Origin: Parapedobacter tibetensis
Lineage (GTDB): Bacteria > Bacteroidota > Bacteroidia > Sphingobacteriales > Sphingobacteriaceae
Direction of reading: 5' to 3'
Length of the DNA stretch: 64,000 nt
NCBI RefSeq assembly: GCF_024704835.1
Contig: NZ_JAMXBE010000001.1
Coordinates: 616,577 to 680,576, forward strand
Below the pieces are notes generated by a model, which did no database searches, was not told the DNA's origin, and saw nothing but the letters and a program-made list of their open reading frames with translations. Position numbers and translations under genes: made by a program. Positions 45,451 to 54,584 of this stretch are shown piece after piece; the first letter of the stretch is position 1; each line of letters starts with the position of its first letter.

Positions 45451-46149
45451 ATGAACAAAAAAGTAACGTTCGAAGATTGGGGGCTGATGGATTATCAGGC
45501 AGCTTGGGATAGGCAGGAGGCGCTGTTTGCTCAAGTGGTGCAGGAAAAGACGGACAACCGCATCCATAGCACCGGCCATCCGACAGACAATTACCTAGTC
45601 TTTACCGAGCACCCCCATGTATATACATTGGGTAAAAGCGGCAAGCCCGACAATCTGCTGTTGGATGAGCATGGGCTGACGGAGAAACAGGCCACCTATT
45701 ACAAGATCAACCGCGGGGGCGACATCACTTACCATGGGCCGGGGCAAATTGTGGGTTATCCCATACTGGACCTCGATAATTTCTTTACGGACATCCACCG
45801 CTATCTCCGCACACTGGAGGAGGCTGTTATCCATACATTGGCTGACTATGGCATCACGGCAGGGCGCTATCCGGGCTACACCGGAGTTTGGTTGGATGCA
45901 GACAATGAACATGCTCGCAAAATATGCGCCTTAGGTGTTCGTGCCAGCCGCTGGGTAACCATGCATGGCTTTGCCTTCAACGTGAATACGGACCTCTCCT
46001 ACTTTGGTCATATTGTGCCCTGCGGCATCGACGATAAGGATGTAACTTCTATGCAACGGGAATTGGGGACGCAGCAAGACATCAACACTGTAAAGGATTG
46101 CTTAAAGGGTCATATCTCGGAGCTGTTTGGGATGGAGATTAGCGATTAA
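45451..46149 (+). CDS. lipB: Lipoyl(octanoyl) transferase
   Basis: 232 residues. LipB moves octanoyl from acyl carrier protein to lipoyl domains, making the substrate of LipA (3.8 kb). The signatures are RGGDITYHGPGQIVGYPILDL and KICALGVRASRWVTMHGFAFNV; the catalytic pair is K157 and C191 (PCGI). The N-terminus is slightly extended compared with E. coli LipB. Its stop overlaps the convergent S41 protease gene by 11 bp. The start sits right behind a 7-bp repeat array and has no Shine-Dalgarno site. Confidence 0.95.
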   Translation: MNKKVTFEDWGLMDYQAAWDRQEALFAQVVQEKTDNRIHSTGHPTDNYLVFTEHPHVYTLGKSGKPDNLLLDEHGLTEKQATYYKINRGGDITYHGPGQIVGYPILDLDNFFTDIHRYLRTLEEAVIHTLADYGITAGRYPGYTGVWLDADNEHARKICALGVRASRWVTMHGFAFNVNTDLSYFGHIVPCGIDDKDVTSMQRELGTQQDINTVKDCLKGHISELFGMEISD

Positions 46150-47608
46150 GTCTTCCGCGATTGCCAATATCGACCGGGATAGGCTTATTAAGTTTATCTT
46201 CAAATCCTTCCACCTTCACCGCTTGCAACTTCCGTGTGGTTTGAGCTTTTGTCCCCATTGTCTTTGCCGCAATGGGCTGTAAACTCGGGTCGATAATACT
46301 CATCGCCCTCGCTAACAGCGGATCATCTAGTGAACCGATGGGTGCCCATGGCAAGTAATCCCACTCGTTGATTTCATATTGAGGATTTAATCCCTCTGGA
46401 TAGTCACCAAATCCGTTCTTATTAGCAATTTTGACAATAATAGGCTGTATACCCCATTCGATTTGCCGCGGATCTCGTTTGTCTACAATCGGGATTGCAC
46501 CTTCGTTCTTGCCAACGGTGGTTTTGCCAATATGTACTACATTGGCATCCGATAGAAACGGTCGGAGATTATTGATAACCAGCTCACTGGCTGAAGCGGA
46601 ATTGCCCGTAGCAATTACATATACTTTCGACAAGTTCAAGTTCAGTGTCTTAATAGCATCAACAACCTGGTCCGCGGACGAAGCTTCATCTGGATCATCA
46701 GAATTACCGCCAAACAATTGATAATAGGTGACAGTCTCATCCCTATAATTGCTGTTGTATTTATACTGGATGAAAGGTTCGTTCTCCTTAAAATTAGCCT
46801 GAATCAATCCCGATAGGATTGCCGCAATCCATATCCCACCGCCACCATTGTACCGTAGATCTAATACCAAGTCATCAATATTAGCTGTCTTAAACTTATT
46901 AAAGGCAGACAATAGCTCGTCGGGCTGATTATTAAGGAAGCGGTTATAAAATAGGTAACCTACTTTTTTGCCTGTAGGCGTAGTAATAACAGAATCCAAG
47001 TGTATGGCCTGCTCTTGAAATCCTTGTATCGGAGTAAGCTCAATCTCTTGGTCGTGAACAATCTGATTATTTTCATTAATATGTGCCAGTTGGACGGTAA
47101 AAGGAGAAGCCCCGTAATACGTATCAAGCACGCTGCGATAATTGCTAATGGTCATCGCTTGGCCGTTGATTTCGGTGATGATATCGCCTCGCTCAATCCC
47201 AGCTTCATCGGCCGGGGAGCCGGCCAGCGCGTATTGAACCGATATGATCACATCACCAGCTTGGTTTATCTGAAGGAGGCCAATACCCAAACCCACTGTC
47301 CTGGAAACACCCGTATTTCCTGCCAACAGATCGTCTGCGAGTTCGATCCACGAAAACCGATCATCCCGATGCAAAATCTTGTCAAAGAAATCCTCCGGTC
47401 CAAGATCGAAATTCAGGTTTCTATCTTCGGGGATGGATGTGTTCCAATAATAAACGTCCCGCATGTTTTCGATTACCCACTTATTGGTTTTTTCGTTCTC
47501 AGACGGTTGGGGTTCTCCCCTGTTCTCTTTTTTACAAGCCCCAGCTAGAAAAAACACCAGAACCAACATCAGTGCCACAGTGCCCCTGTGCCACCGGTTT
47601 AAAAACAT
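46139..47608 (-). CDS. S41 family C-terminal processing-type peptidase lipoprotein
   Basis: About 489 residues from the ATG at 47608 (another ATG at 47617; a TTG further up overlaps the likely -7 box TAAGTTTG at 47646-47639). Lipobox LAGAC anchors it to a membrane. A PDZ-like domain (VQYALAGSPADEAGIERGDIITEI) precedes the S41 domain: VGYLFYNRFL, LVLDLRYNGGGGIW, catalytic serine in TGNSASASELV and lysine-region KTTVGKNEG. Such lipoproteins degrade or process cell-envelope proteins. Its 3' end overlaps lipB by 11 bp in convergent orientation. Confidence 0.9.
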   Translation of the reverse strand: MFLNRWHRGTVALMLVLVFFLAGACKKENRGEPQPSENEKTNKWVIENMRDVYYWNTSIPEDRNLNFDLGPEDFFDKILHRDDRFSWIELADDLLAGNTGVSRTVGLGIGLLQINQAGDVIISVQYALAGSPADEAGIERGDIITEINGQAMTISNYRSVLDTYYGASPFTVQLAHINENNQIVHDQEIELTPIQGFQEQAIHLDSVITTPTGKKVGYLFYNRFLNNQPDELLSAFNKFKTANIDDLVLDLRYNGGGGIWIAAILSGLIQANFKENEPFIQYKYNSNYRDETVTYYQLFGGNSDDPDEASSADQVVDAIKTLNLNLSKVYVIATGNSASASELVINNLRPFLSDANVVHIGKTTVGKNEGAIPIVDKRDPRQIEWGIQPIIVKIANKNGFGDYPEGLNPQYEINEWDYLPWAPIGSLDDPLLARAMSIIDPSLQPIAAKTMGTKAQTTRKLQAVKVEGFEDKLNKPIPVDIGNRGRLNR

Positions 47609-47695
47609 TATGTGCATAACGAAGAAATAAATATTAATCAAACTTAGCCAAAAATCTCAATAAAACAGGAAAGCGGATAATTTTGTTTTGGTGGC

Positions 47696-48529
47696 TCATT
47701 TCGAAGCATGCCGTTGTCCATATTTAACTTCAATAGGGATATGTGCTTCTCCGCTCATCGACACTGTTTCCAGACTATACACGGCCGTCTCGGTATAGCG
47801 CCCAGCAATCACGATTTCGGTATCACCTCGATGTTCGTCAAACAAATTATACACCAACTCTGGATCATTGTTATCACGTGATAAGTGTGACAGAAAGAGG
47901 TGGCTAAGCTTCGGTGAGCGGCGTTCGATAAACAATTCCAAGGCCTCGGTGTTGGACAAGTGTCCATAACCACCACGAATACGGTTTTTGAGGAAAACGG
48001 GATAACGCCCGCGCATCAGCATATCCACATCGTAGTTGGCTTCTAAAAATACCGCGTCACATTGGCTGAAGTAATCTGTAACCCGCTCACATACCCGCCC
48101 AATATCGGTAAATACACCCGCAGTGAAGCCATCATGCCGGATGACGAAACTATGTGGGTCTGCTGCATCATGCTGTTTTCGGAAGGAGGTAACGGCTAAA
48201 TCACCTATTCCGATGATTTCCAAATCGGCCAACGGATGTAGCAGCCTCTCAGGTATGGCCAACTTGCAAGCCTTCCTTGTATCGTTGGTGAGAAACACGG
48301 GCAGCTGGTACTTATTGGCTAATACACTCAAGCCCTTCACATGGTCGGTATGCTCATGGGAAACGAAGATGGCCTTCACCTGTTGCATAGACAACCCTTG
48401 CCGTGCCATCCGCCGCTCTGTTTCCCGACAGGAAATGCCCGCATCCACTAATACAGCTTCACGCTCATTACCAATATAATAGCAATTACCATTACTGCCT
48501 GAAGCGATTGAACTGACGAAAAGCGGCAT
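47696..48529 (-). CDS. MBL-fold metallo-hydrolase, WalJ/YycJ-like
   Basis: 277 residues of the metallo-beta-lactamase fold. SIASGSNGNCYYIGNEREAVLVDAG opens the fold, FVSHEHTDHVKGL is the metal-binding HxHxDH motif, FTDIGRVCERV and FLEANYD hold further ligands, and LFLSHLSRDNNDP follows. YycJ/WalJ-type enzymes are exonucleases or hydrolases that influence cell wall and DNA repair phenotypes in other phyla; the substrate here is unknown. It is downstream of nothing obvious and is 98 bp from the sdaA stop. Confidence 0.88.
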   Translation of the reverse strand: MPLFVSSIASGSNGNCYYIGNEREAVLVDAGISCRETERRMARQGLSMQQVKAIFVSHEHTDHVKGLSVLANKYQLPVFLTNDTRKACKLAIPERLLHPLADLEIIGIGDLAVTSFRKQHDAADPHSFVIRHDGFTAGVFTDIGRVCERVTDYFSQCDAVFLEANYDVDMLMRGRYPVFLKNRIRGGYGHLSNTEALELFIERRSPKLSHLFLSHLSRDNNDPELVYNLFDEHRGDTEIVIAGRYTETAVYSLETVSMSGEAHIPIEVKYGQRHASK

Positions 48530-48627
48530 AACACAAAGTACGGGGAAAAAAGGCGGATGTGCAACAAAAAAGTGAACCGGTTATTTGCGTTCGTATAATT
48601 TGGTCAAAAAGACCATCTTGGGGTCAA

Positions 48628-50055
48628 TCAACATTCCGGCAAGCTCAGCGGAATATTCACCGCTAACCCCCCGTCGGCAGTTTCCTTATATTTTGCATTC
48701 ATATCCTGCGCAGTCTCCCACATTGTTTTTACAACAGCATCAAGGCTTACTTTGGCTTTATCCGGATTGGACTGCAAAGCCAGCTGCGCAGCCGTGATGG
48801 CTTTGATGGCTCCCATGGTGTTTCGCTCAATACAGGGAATCTGTACCAATCCACCGATGGGGTCGCAGGTAAGTCCGAGGTGGTGCTCCATGGCAATCTC
48901 GGCTGCCATGAGTACCTGTCGTTGTGAGCCCCCCAAACATTCGGTAAGCGCTCCGGCCGCCATAGCTGAAGAAACGCCGATTTCGGCCTGGCACCCCCCC
49001 ATAGCTGCCGATATGGTAGCCCCTTTCTTGAAGATGCTCCCAATTTCTGAAGCTGTAGCAATAAACCGAATAATCTTATCTTCATCGAAACCTTTATGGA
49101 ATACAATGAAATAATGCAATACCGCTGGAATCACACCTGCCGCACCGTTTGTAGGAGCAGTGACCACACGTCCGAATGATGCGTTTTCCTCGTTGACCGC
49201 CAGCGCAAAGCAGCTCACCCAATCCAGCGTATATTGAAATCCGTCTCCTCCTGCGCGGATAGCCGCTACCCAGCTTTCATAATCCGTGTAAGGTTTCCCA
49301 CCAATCAATTTTTTATTGAGCTTGTAAGCACGGCGCTCAACAAGCAATCCTCCTGGAAGCGTACCCATGGTATGACACCCTCGGTAGATGCAATCGCGTA
49401 AGGCGCTGAATATGCGTAAAATACCTTTCTTCGTCTCTTCCTCCGAACGCCATGCCTGCTCATTTTCCAATACCAATTCGGAAATTTTGAGGCCAGTGCG
49501 TATACACCAACCCAACAGCTCGTTGGCGCTCTGAACGGGAAAAGGTAGGTCTATATCCTGATGTGCATGACCGTCATCCCCTTCTTGGACGACAAACCCA
49601 CCTCCGACGGAATAATAGGTTTCGCTGATGGCCGTGCCATCCACCAGCAGTGCTTGGAAGGTAACCGCATTGGGATGGAAAGGAAGGCTTTCTGTATATA
49701 AAAAAAACAGGTCTCCAGCATAGGAAAACGGCACTTCATGCGTTCCACCGAGCATCAGTCGGCGCCGTTGCTTGATTTGTGCTACTTTTGGAGTCACTTC
49801 GTCCACATTAAATGTTACGGGATCATCGCCACTCAGTCCTAGCAACACGGCCACGTCTGTGCCGTGACCAACACCTGTTTTAGCCAATGATCCATAGAGT
49901 AGGATCTTGACGGCTTCGGTTTGCTCCAGCTTACCGCGCTGTACCAGGCTATGAACGAAGCGTTGAGCGGCACGCCATGGGCCAAGCGTATGTGAACTTG
50001 AAGGGCCTATGCCGATTTTAAACATGTCAAATACCGAAATCTGCTCTTTTACCAT
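48628..50055 (-). CDS. sdaA: L-serine ammonia-lyase (iron-sulfur type)
   Basis: 475 residues from the ATG at 50055 ([23 protein letters not shown]); a further upstream TTG-type start is disfavoured because TAACTTTG, a -7 box on the minus strand, lies at 50087-50080. The single chain carries both beta ([12 protein letters not shown]) and alpha domains ([15 protein letters not shown] region, [35 protein letters not shown]). The cysteines of CQAE, LTC and IPC bind the 4Fe-4S cluster. It deaminates serine to pyruvate and ammonia. Confidence 0.95.
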   Translation of the reverse strand: MVKEQISVFDMFKIGIGPSSSHTLGPWRAAQRFVHSLVQRGKLEQTEAVKILLYGSLAKTGVGHGTDVAVLLGLSGDDPVTFNVDEVTPKVAQIKQRRRLMLGGTHEVPFSYAGDLFFLYTESLPFHPNAVTFQALLVDGTAISETYYSVGGGFVVQEGDDGHAHQDIDLPFPVQSANELLGWCIRTGLKISELVLENEQAWRSEEETKKGILRIFSALRDCIYRGCHTMGTLPGGLLVERRAYKLNKKLIGGKPYTDYESWVAAIRAGGDGFQYTLDWVSCFALAVNEENASFGRVVTAPTNGAAGVIPAVLHYFIVFHKGFDEDKIIRFIATASEIGSIFKKGATISAAMGGCQAEIGVSSAMAAGALTECLGGSQRQVLMAAEIAMEHHLGLTCDPIGGLVQIPCIERNTMGAIKAITAAQLALQSNPDKAKVSLDAVVKTMWETAQDMNAKYKETADGGLAVNIPLSLPEC

Positions 50056-50150
50056 GTGATTGAGTTTGGGGCTTTTCCACAAAGTTATGGCTTTATTTCT
50101 GCTTTATGGAGTAAGCGAATGCATTCACTTCATTTAATGCAATATTGCCG

Positions 50151-50180
50151 TTGCATTTCTCAAAAATACCCTTATCTTTG
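50151..50180 (+). promoter_or_regulatory. Bacteroidota-type promoter of the DUF5684 gene
   Basis: TTG at 50151-50153, a 19-bp spacer and TATCTTTG at 50173-50180, a full consensus match. The leader before the ATG at 50248 would be about 60 nt. Confidence 0.6.
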
Positions 50181-50247
50181 AATTAGTTATGAAAGATCAA
50201 CCATTGATCCTACAATTTATTTAACCTTTTACTAAACATTAAAAACC

Positions 50248-50736
50248 ATGGATAATTATGGAGATTATGACTCAATGAACGGCCTTGGAGCAGGTATGGG
50301 AATAGGGGCTGTGATTCTTTATTTGGCAATTCTTATACTCTACATTGCCGGATTATGGAAAATGTTTGAAAAAGCCGGGAAACCTGGTTGGGCAGCCATC
50401 ATTCCGATTTACAATTTCATTGTCATCGCCGAAATTGTAGGCAAACCGATATGGTGGGGCGTCGTAGCAGCATTGGTGCCCTGTGTGAATATCGTTTTTA
50501 CGATTTGGTTACTCAACCTTTTAATGAAAAGCTTTGGCAAGGAAGTACCTTTGTGGACAATTTTAACGGTATTGTTTGGTTTCATTACCATACCCATCAT
50601 TGGTTTTGGTAGTGACAAATACATCGGCCCTACGGCTGCTGAAGCAACCGGAGGCAATTCGTTCGACCAATTCAAGGACAAGGACTACAAACCTCCTTTC
50701 GGTGACCAAGATAAGCCACAGGATCCTACCGTCTAG
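50248..50736 (+). CDS. DUF5684 membrane protein
   Basis: 162 residues with four hydrophobic segments: GAVILYLAILILYIAGLWKMF, PGWAAIIPIYNFIVIAEIVG, WWGVVAALVPCVNIVFTIWLL and TILTVLFGFITIPIIGFGSDKY. The FEKAGKPGWAAIIPIYN motif is diagnostic of DUF5684, related to signal-peptidase-associated membrane domains, function unknown. The C-terminal 35 residues are polar and cytoplasmic-looking. A strong terminator follows 34 bp after the stop. Confidence 0.85.
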   Translation: MDNYGDYDSMNGLGAGMGIGAVILYLAILILYIAGLWKMFEKAGKPGWAAIIPIYNFIVIAEIVGKPIWWGVVAALVPCVNIVFTIWLLNLLMKSFGKEVPLWTILTVLFGFITIPIIGFGSDKYIGPTAAEATGGNSFDQFKDKDYKPPFGDQDKPQDPTV

Positions 50737-50767
50737 TATTATAACCAATACCAAGGGATTGGCATTG

Positions 50768-51079
50768 GTGGTTTGCAGCCTCGAGGGATCCTCTTGGCTG
50801 CAAACCTTTTTATTGCCCTGCCCTTTTAAAGCGGTTACGGATGTCGATTGCCCGGGATGTGGGTTTCAACGTTCATTGTTCGCCTTGGCTCAAGGCAATT
50901 GGGCCGAAAGCTACCAGCTTTATCCCCCCACGATACCGCTGCTCGTGGTGTTTCTATATGCCTTACTCAAATGGGCATTCGGCTTTGATAAGCGGGATAC
51001 CGCTATGAAGATTATGGCTGTGGCTTGTGGATGGTTTGTCATTGGGGTGTACGTGCTGAAATTGTGGAATAGGCATTAA
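50768..51079 (+). CDS. DUF2752 membrane protein
   Basis: About 103 residues if started at GTG 50768; TTG codons at 50759 and 50813 are alternatives, and no suitable ATG exists outside the upstream gene. PCPFKAVTDVDCPGCGFQRSLFALAQGNWAESYQLYP is the whole DUF2752 signature (quoted here in parts: PCPFKAVT, DVDCPGCGFQRS, LFALAQGNW). Two membrane segments follow (IPLLVVFLYALLKWAFGF, IMAVACGWFVIGVYVLKLW). Function unknown. The first codons coincide with the terminator of the DUF5684 gene, so its expression may depend on read-through. Confidence 0.75.
   Translation: MVCSLEGSSWLQTFLLPCPFKAVTDVDCPGCGFQRSLFALAQGNWAESYQLYPPTIPLLVVFLYALLKWAFGFDKRDTAMKIMAVACGWFVIGVYVLKLWNRH
50770..50811 (+). terminator. 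Strong hairpin plus U-run overlapping the DUF2752 start
   Basis: Stem GGTTTGCAGCC (50770-50780) with GGCTGCAAACC (50796-50806), an inner GAGG/CCTC stem in the loop, then TTTTT at 50807-50811. All eleven outer pairs are perfect. It lies 34 bp after the DUF5684 stop. Confidence 0.85.
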
Positions 51080-51081
51080 GC

Positions 51082-51123
51082 CATCAGAAGTCAGCTAATG
51101 GCCGATTATTGATGGTCAACAGC
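51082..51123. repeat. 7-bp-period degenerate tandem array after DUF2752
   Basis: Six heptamers: catcaga, agtcagc, taatggc, cgattat, tgatggt, caacagc. The last five fit N[GA][AT][TC]N[GA][CT]. It begins 2 bp after the DUF2752 stop and resembles the array before lipB. Confidence 0.6.
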
Positions 51124-51166
51124 TATTTTTTCCTATCTTTACTGCCTATAAGGTTCTTATACAATT

Positions 51167-52720
51167 ATGAATAATATCCGAGGGTGGCTTTTACTATTGA
51201 TTATTGTCTCTTATTCATCTCATTGTTTTCAGGCTAATGCGGCACTATTCATCGACATACCGCCTAAGCGCGAATTAAGAGGGGTATGGATCGCTACGGT
51301 GGTCAATATTGATTGGCCTTCAGCCGCTGGCCTAGGTGCCGAAAAACAAAAACAGGAACTTATCCAACAATTTGACAACCACCAGCGTGCCGGCATCAAC
51401 GCCGTTATGTTACAGATAAGACCTTCTGCCGATGCCTTCTATGCCAAGAGCAAAGAGCCTTGGAGCCGGTTCCTCAGTGGGAAGCCGGGGCAACAGCCCA
51501 CGCCGTTCTATGATCCGCTTGAATTTGCCATCGAGGAAGCACATAAGCGTGGCATGGAACTGCATGCTTGGATTAACCCCTATCGGGCTACATTTGATTT
51601 GGTGGCCGCTAACACCACGAGCGACCATATCACGCGGCAAAAACCCAATTGGTTTTTCACTTATGGCGGGAAAAAGCTGTTCAATCCGGGTATCCCGGAA
51701 GTGAGGGAATATATCATCAGCATCGTCATGGACGTGGTACATAATTACGATATAGATGGGATACACTTCGATGATTATTTTTACCCTTATCCCGAAGGGG
51801 GCAAGCCTATACCTGATACCGAAACATTTAGGCAATACCCCAATGGCATACATAATGTGGCCGATTGGCGTAGGAACAATGTCAACCTACTCATTCAAAT
51901 GGTTTCAGAAAGTATCCATACGGAAAAGAAATACATCAAATTCGGGATAAGCCCCTTCGGCATCTGGGATAATAAAAAAAATCATCCTCGCGGCTCGGAA
52001 TCATCGGGACTTAGTGGATATCGTCAATTGTATGCCGATGCGTTGAAATGGCTAGAGGAGGGCTGGATCGATTACATTAATCCGCAAATTTACTTCCCCT
52101 TCGGCAATCCTGCGGCGCCTTATGAGGTTTTGGTCGATTGGTGGAGCCAACATACCAACGGAAGACATTTTTACATAGGCCATGCAGCTTATCGTGCCAA
52201 TGAAAATAGGGAAGGTTGGCGTGACCGTAACCAAATCCCAAATCAGGTCCGCTATGCGCGAAAGAATGTCCATACTCAGGGAAGTATCTATTACAGCTCC
52301 AAACACATTAGCAACAATACGGCTGGTCTTCGAGACTCCTTGCAATACGACCTATACCGGTACAAGTCACTTCCTCCAAGCATGCCTTGGCTAGATAGCA
52401 TTGCTCCCGAGCCCCCTTTCGGCCTATTGGCTCGGGTAGCTGAAAACAAAGCATCCATCATCCTGCATTGGCAAACCCCACCCGCTTCTGAAGATGGGGA
52501 TGAGGCATATGGTTATGTGGTATACCGATTTAACGAAGGCGAGGAACTGGACATCAACAATGCCCAAAACATCTTGCATATCACCTATGACAATACGCAA
52601 CTGATGTTTACAGACAACATGGTCCGCAAGAACGGTCACTACCGTTACGTAGTCACTACGATTGACCGGCTTAAGAACGAAAGCGACCCTTCGAACGCGA
52701 GGGAACTGTATATTGAATGA
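51167..52720 (+). CDS. GH10-like (DUF187/GHL10) glycosyl hydrolase, secreted
   Basis: 517 residues with a signal peptide (IRGWLLLLIIVSYSSHCFQANA). The catalytic barrel starts KRELRGVWIATVVNIDWPS, continues with GINAVMLQIRPSADAFY, HAWINPYRATFDLVA, YDIDGIHFDDYFYPYP and YINPQIYFPF, the GHL10 pattern. A fibronectin type III-like domain (about 425-517, VAENKASIILHWQTPP) ends the protein. GHL10 proteins are thought to act on cell-wall or extracellular glycans (the E. coli relative DigH cleaves denuded peptidoglycan glycans). A weak promoter (TTG 51109, TATCTTTA 51134-51141) lies inside and after the 7-bp repeat. Confidence 0.9.
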   Translation: MNNIRGWLLLLIIVSYSSHCFQANAALFIDIPPKRELRGVWIATVVNIDWPSAAGLGAEKQKQELIQQFDNHQRAGINAVMLQIRPSADAFYAKSKEPWSRFLSGKPGQQPTPFYDPLEFAIEEAHKRGMELHAWINPYRATFDLVAANTTSDHITRQKPNWFFTYGGKKLFNPGIPEVREYIISIVMDVVHNYDIDGIHFDDYFYPYPEGGKPIPDTETFRQYPNGIHNVADWRRNNVNLLIQMVSESIHTEKKYIKFGISPFGIWDNKKNHPRGSESSGLSGYRQLYADALKWLEEGWIDYINPQIYFPFGNPAAPYEVLVDWWSQHTNGRHFYIGHAAYRANENREGWRDRNQIPNQVRYARKNVHTQGSIYYSSKHISNNTAGLRDSLQYDLYRYKSLPPSMPWLDSIAPEPPFGLLARVAENKASIILHWQTPPASEDGDEAYGYVVYRFNEGEELDINNAQNILHITYDNTQLMFTDNMVRKNGHYRYVVTTIDRLKNESDPSNARELYIE

Positions 52721-52747
52721 TGGTGTAATAAGGCTTCAAGCTCTCAT

Positions 52748-54457
52748 CTATTTCCCATCCCCATAGCGGAAAAACGCATTTATTGTCACGGGTAATCGTC
52801 CTGAAGGGGTCAGCCTTTTTAAGATAACTTTTGCTGCTGCACGTTGCATGATATCGTCATTTTGATAACATACGAGAATAGATTTGGCCTGTTCGACACC
52901 AGGTAATCCGGCGAGGCTGTATGGATTGGCAAATACACAAAAAACACTATTCATATTGGCCAATTCATTGATGAATAGGCGTATCGTACCATTGTAGTGG
53001 AGGATACTCCTTGGCCGGGATCGGTTGTCATGAAGTGCCACGATGATTTGGCGATATCCACGTAACTCATTGGCTACCATCGCCACATCATTGGCTGTAG
53101 CATTAGGGGATAGCACATAATACATAGGATTGTCAAAGCGCCAGCCAAGCATATTCTGAAATTCGGATATTTCTGTAAGGCCAATGCCGATTATTGCCGT
53201 ACGTTTGGTGTAGTCCAGCGCTTTGATCAAGCTATCGCCCTTGAGCAACGTAACCGATGCGTCGGCCAGCCGTTGATTGAGGGCAGCGGTTTGTGGTCTA
53301 TTGAGATTACCATATAAATTGGTGGTATCTACCTGTTGCATTTGGTCCAAGCCAAGCCAATACTTCGTGGCTAATATCTTCTTCACCCGGACATCTATAT
53401 CGCGCTGTGTCAACCGCTTTTGCTTGATGGCTTGCAACACCATGTTGATAGCCCGTCCGCTATTTTCCGAAAGTTCGAGCAGGTCATTACCAGCGATGAT
53501 GGCACGCACATCGGCTTCGCCATTCCCGAAGTGTTTTACTACGCCTCTCATATCCATGGCATCAGTAAAGGTAAGTCCTTGAAAACCTAAACGGCTTTTG
53601 AGTATATCTGTTATGATATGCTTGGAAATGGACGAGGGGAGGTTAGGCGTGTTATCCAAGCTAGGAATATTCATATGTGCAACCATTACCCCTGATGCTC
53701 CCGCTTTAATTAATTCACGGAAGGGATACATTTCCAACGAATCCAGTCGCCCTGCTGTAAATTTAAGCGTGGGTAAATCATAGTGTGAATCCGTCTCGGT
53801 ATCACCATGCCCCGGGAAATGCTTCAACGACACAACGAGGCCACCGTCCATCATACCTCGCATATAAGCAAGTCCTTTTCGCGTGACATTTTGTTTATCC
53901 TCACCAAACGAACGGAAATTGATTACTGGATTCCGGGGATTATTATTAATATCCACCACCGGGGCAAAATTGATATTCATGCCCAACCGTTTGAAGTCCC
54001 TGGCAATCTCACGCCCCATTTGGTAAATCAACGTCTCGTTCTGTATAGCCCCCAGTGTCATTTGATAAGGAAAGGAGATGGTAGAATCGGGTAACCGCAT
54101 GCCCAATCCCCACTCGCCATCGAAGGCCACCAACAACGGCACCTTAGACAGTCGCTGGTAGCGGTTAATTACCTGCGCATGCCGTTTGGGTCCACCCTGA
54201 AATAGGACCATTCCCCCAAGCTGCTCTCGTTGTACCACCCCCGCCACAGAATCAATATACCGCTGGCCCAAGTTGCTATGCGCACGCACCATGAATAGCT
54301 GCGCTACCTTTTCCTTGTCGCTCAATGTATTGAATACAGAATCCACCCATGCATGTTGCGAATTGATGAACGGGATAAATGCCTCCCGCTGTTGGGTGAA
54401 TGCGGCTGACCACAACAAAACGAAATTGAGTACAATGACGATCTTTTTTTTGAGCAT
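52748..54457 (-). CDS. Glycoside hydrolase family 3, beta-N-acetylhexosaminidase-like
   Basis: 569 residues with a signal peptide (IVIVLNFVLLWSAAFTQ). The GH3 barrel has FQGGPKRHAQVINRYQ, GMNINFAPVVDINNNP, the NagZ-type loop KHFPGHGDTETDSHYDLPTL quoted at 20 residues, and the nucleophile in FTDAMDMRGV. The Asp-His pair in that loop is typical of N-acetylglucosaminidases. A C-terminal GH3-like domain (about 400-569) makes it longer than cytoplasmic NagZ. With the export signal and the GHL10 gene opposite (convergent, 27 bp apart), peptidoglycan or chitin-type glycans are the likely substrate. Confidence 0.9.
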   Translation of the reverse strand: MLKKKIVIVLNFVLLWSAAFTQQREAFIPFINSQHAWVDSVFNTLSDKEKVAQLFMVRAHSNLGQRYIDSVAGVVQREQLGGMVLFQGGPKRHAQVINRYQRLSKVPLLVAFDGEWGLGMRLPDSTISFPYQMTLGAIQNETLIYQMGREIARDFKRLGMNINFAPVVDINNNPRNPVINFRSFGEDKQNVTRKGLAYMRGMMDGGLVVSLKHFPGHGDTETDSHYDLPTLKFTAGRLDSLEMYPFRELIKAGASGVMVAHMNIPSLDNTPNLPSSISKHIITDILKSRLGFQGLTFTDAMDMRGVVKHFGNGEADVRAIIAGNDLLELSENSGRAINMVLQAIKQKRLTQRDIDVRVKKILATKYWLGLDQMQQVDTTNLYGNLNRPQTAALNQRLADASVTLLKGDSLIKALDYTKRTAIIGIGLTEISEFQNMLGWRFDNPMYYVLSPNATANDVAMVANELRGYRQIIVALHDNRSRPRSILHYNGTIRLFINELANMNSVFCVFANPYSLAGLPGVEQAKSILVCYQNDDIMQRAAAKVILKRLTPSGRLPVTINAFFRYGDGK

Positions 54458-54536
54458 AGCAGCTAAACTTACAAAAACAATACCGATGGCTAATTATCGG
54501 AATTCAAGGCCAATATTAAGTATTATTTATGCGTGT

Positions 54537-54554
54537 TTATGCATGATTGCATAA
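54537..54554. promoter_or_regulatory. 18-bp palindrome upstream of the GH3 gene
   Basis: TTATGCA (54537-54543), TGAT spacer, TGCATAA (54548-54554): perfect 7-bp arms. It lies 80 bp upstream of the GH3 start and 31 bp after the TetR stop on the same strand. It could be an operator or a weak transcript-end hairpin. Confidence 0.4.
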
Positions 54555-54584
54555 TATTGTTGCAGTTTTTTGCATCCCCATGTA

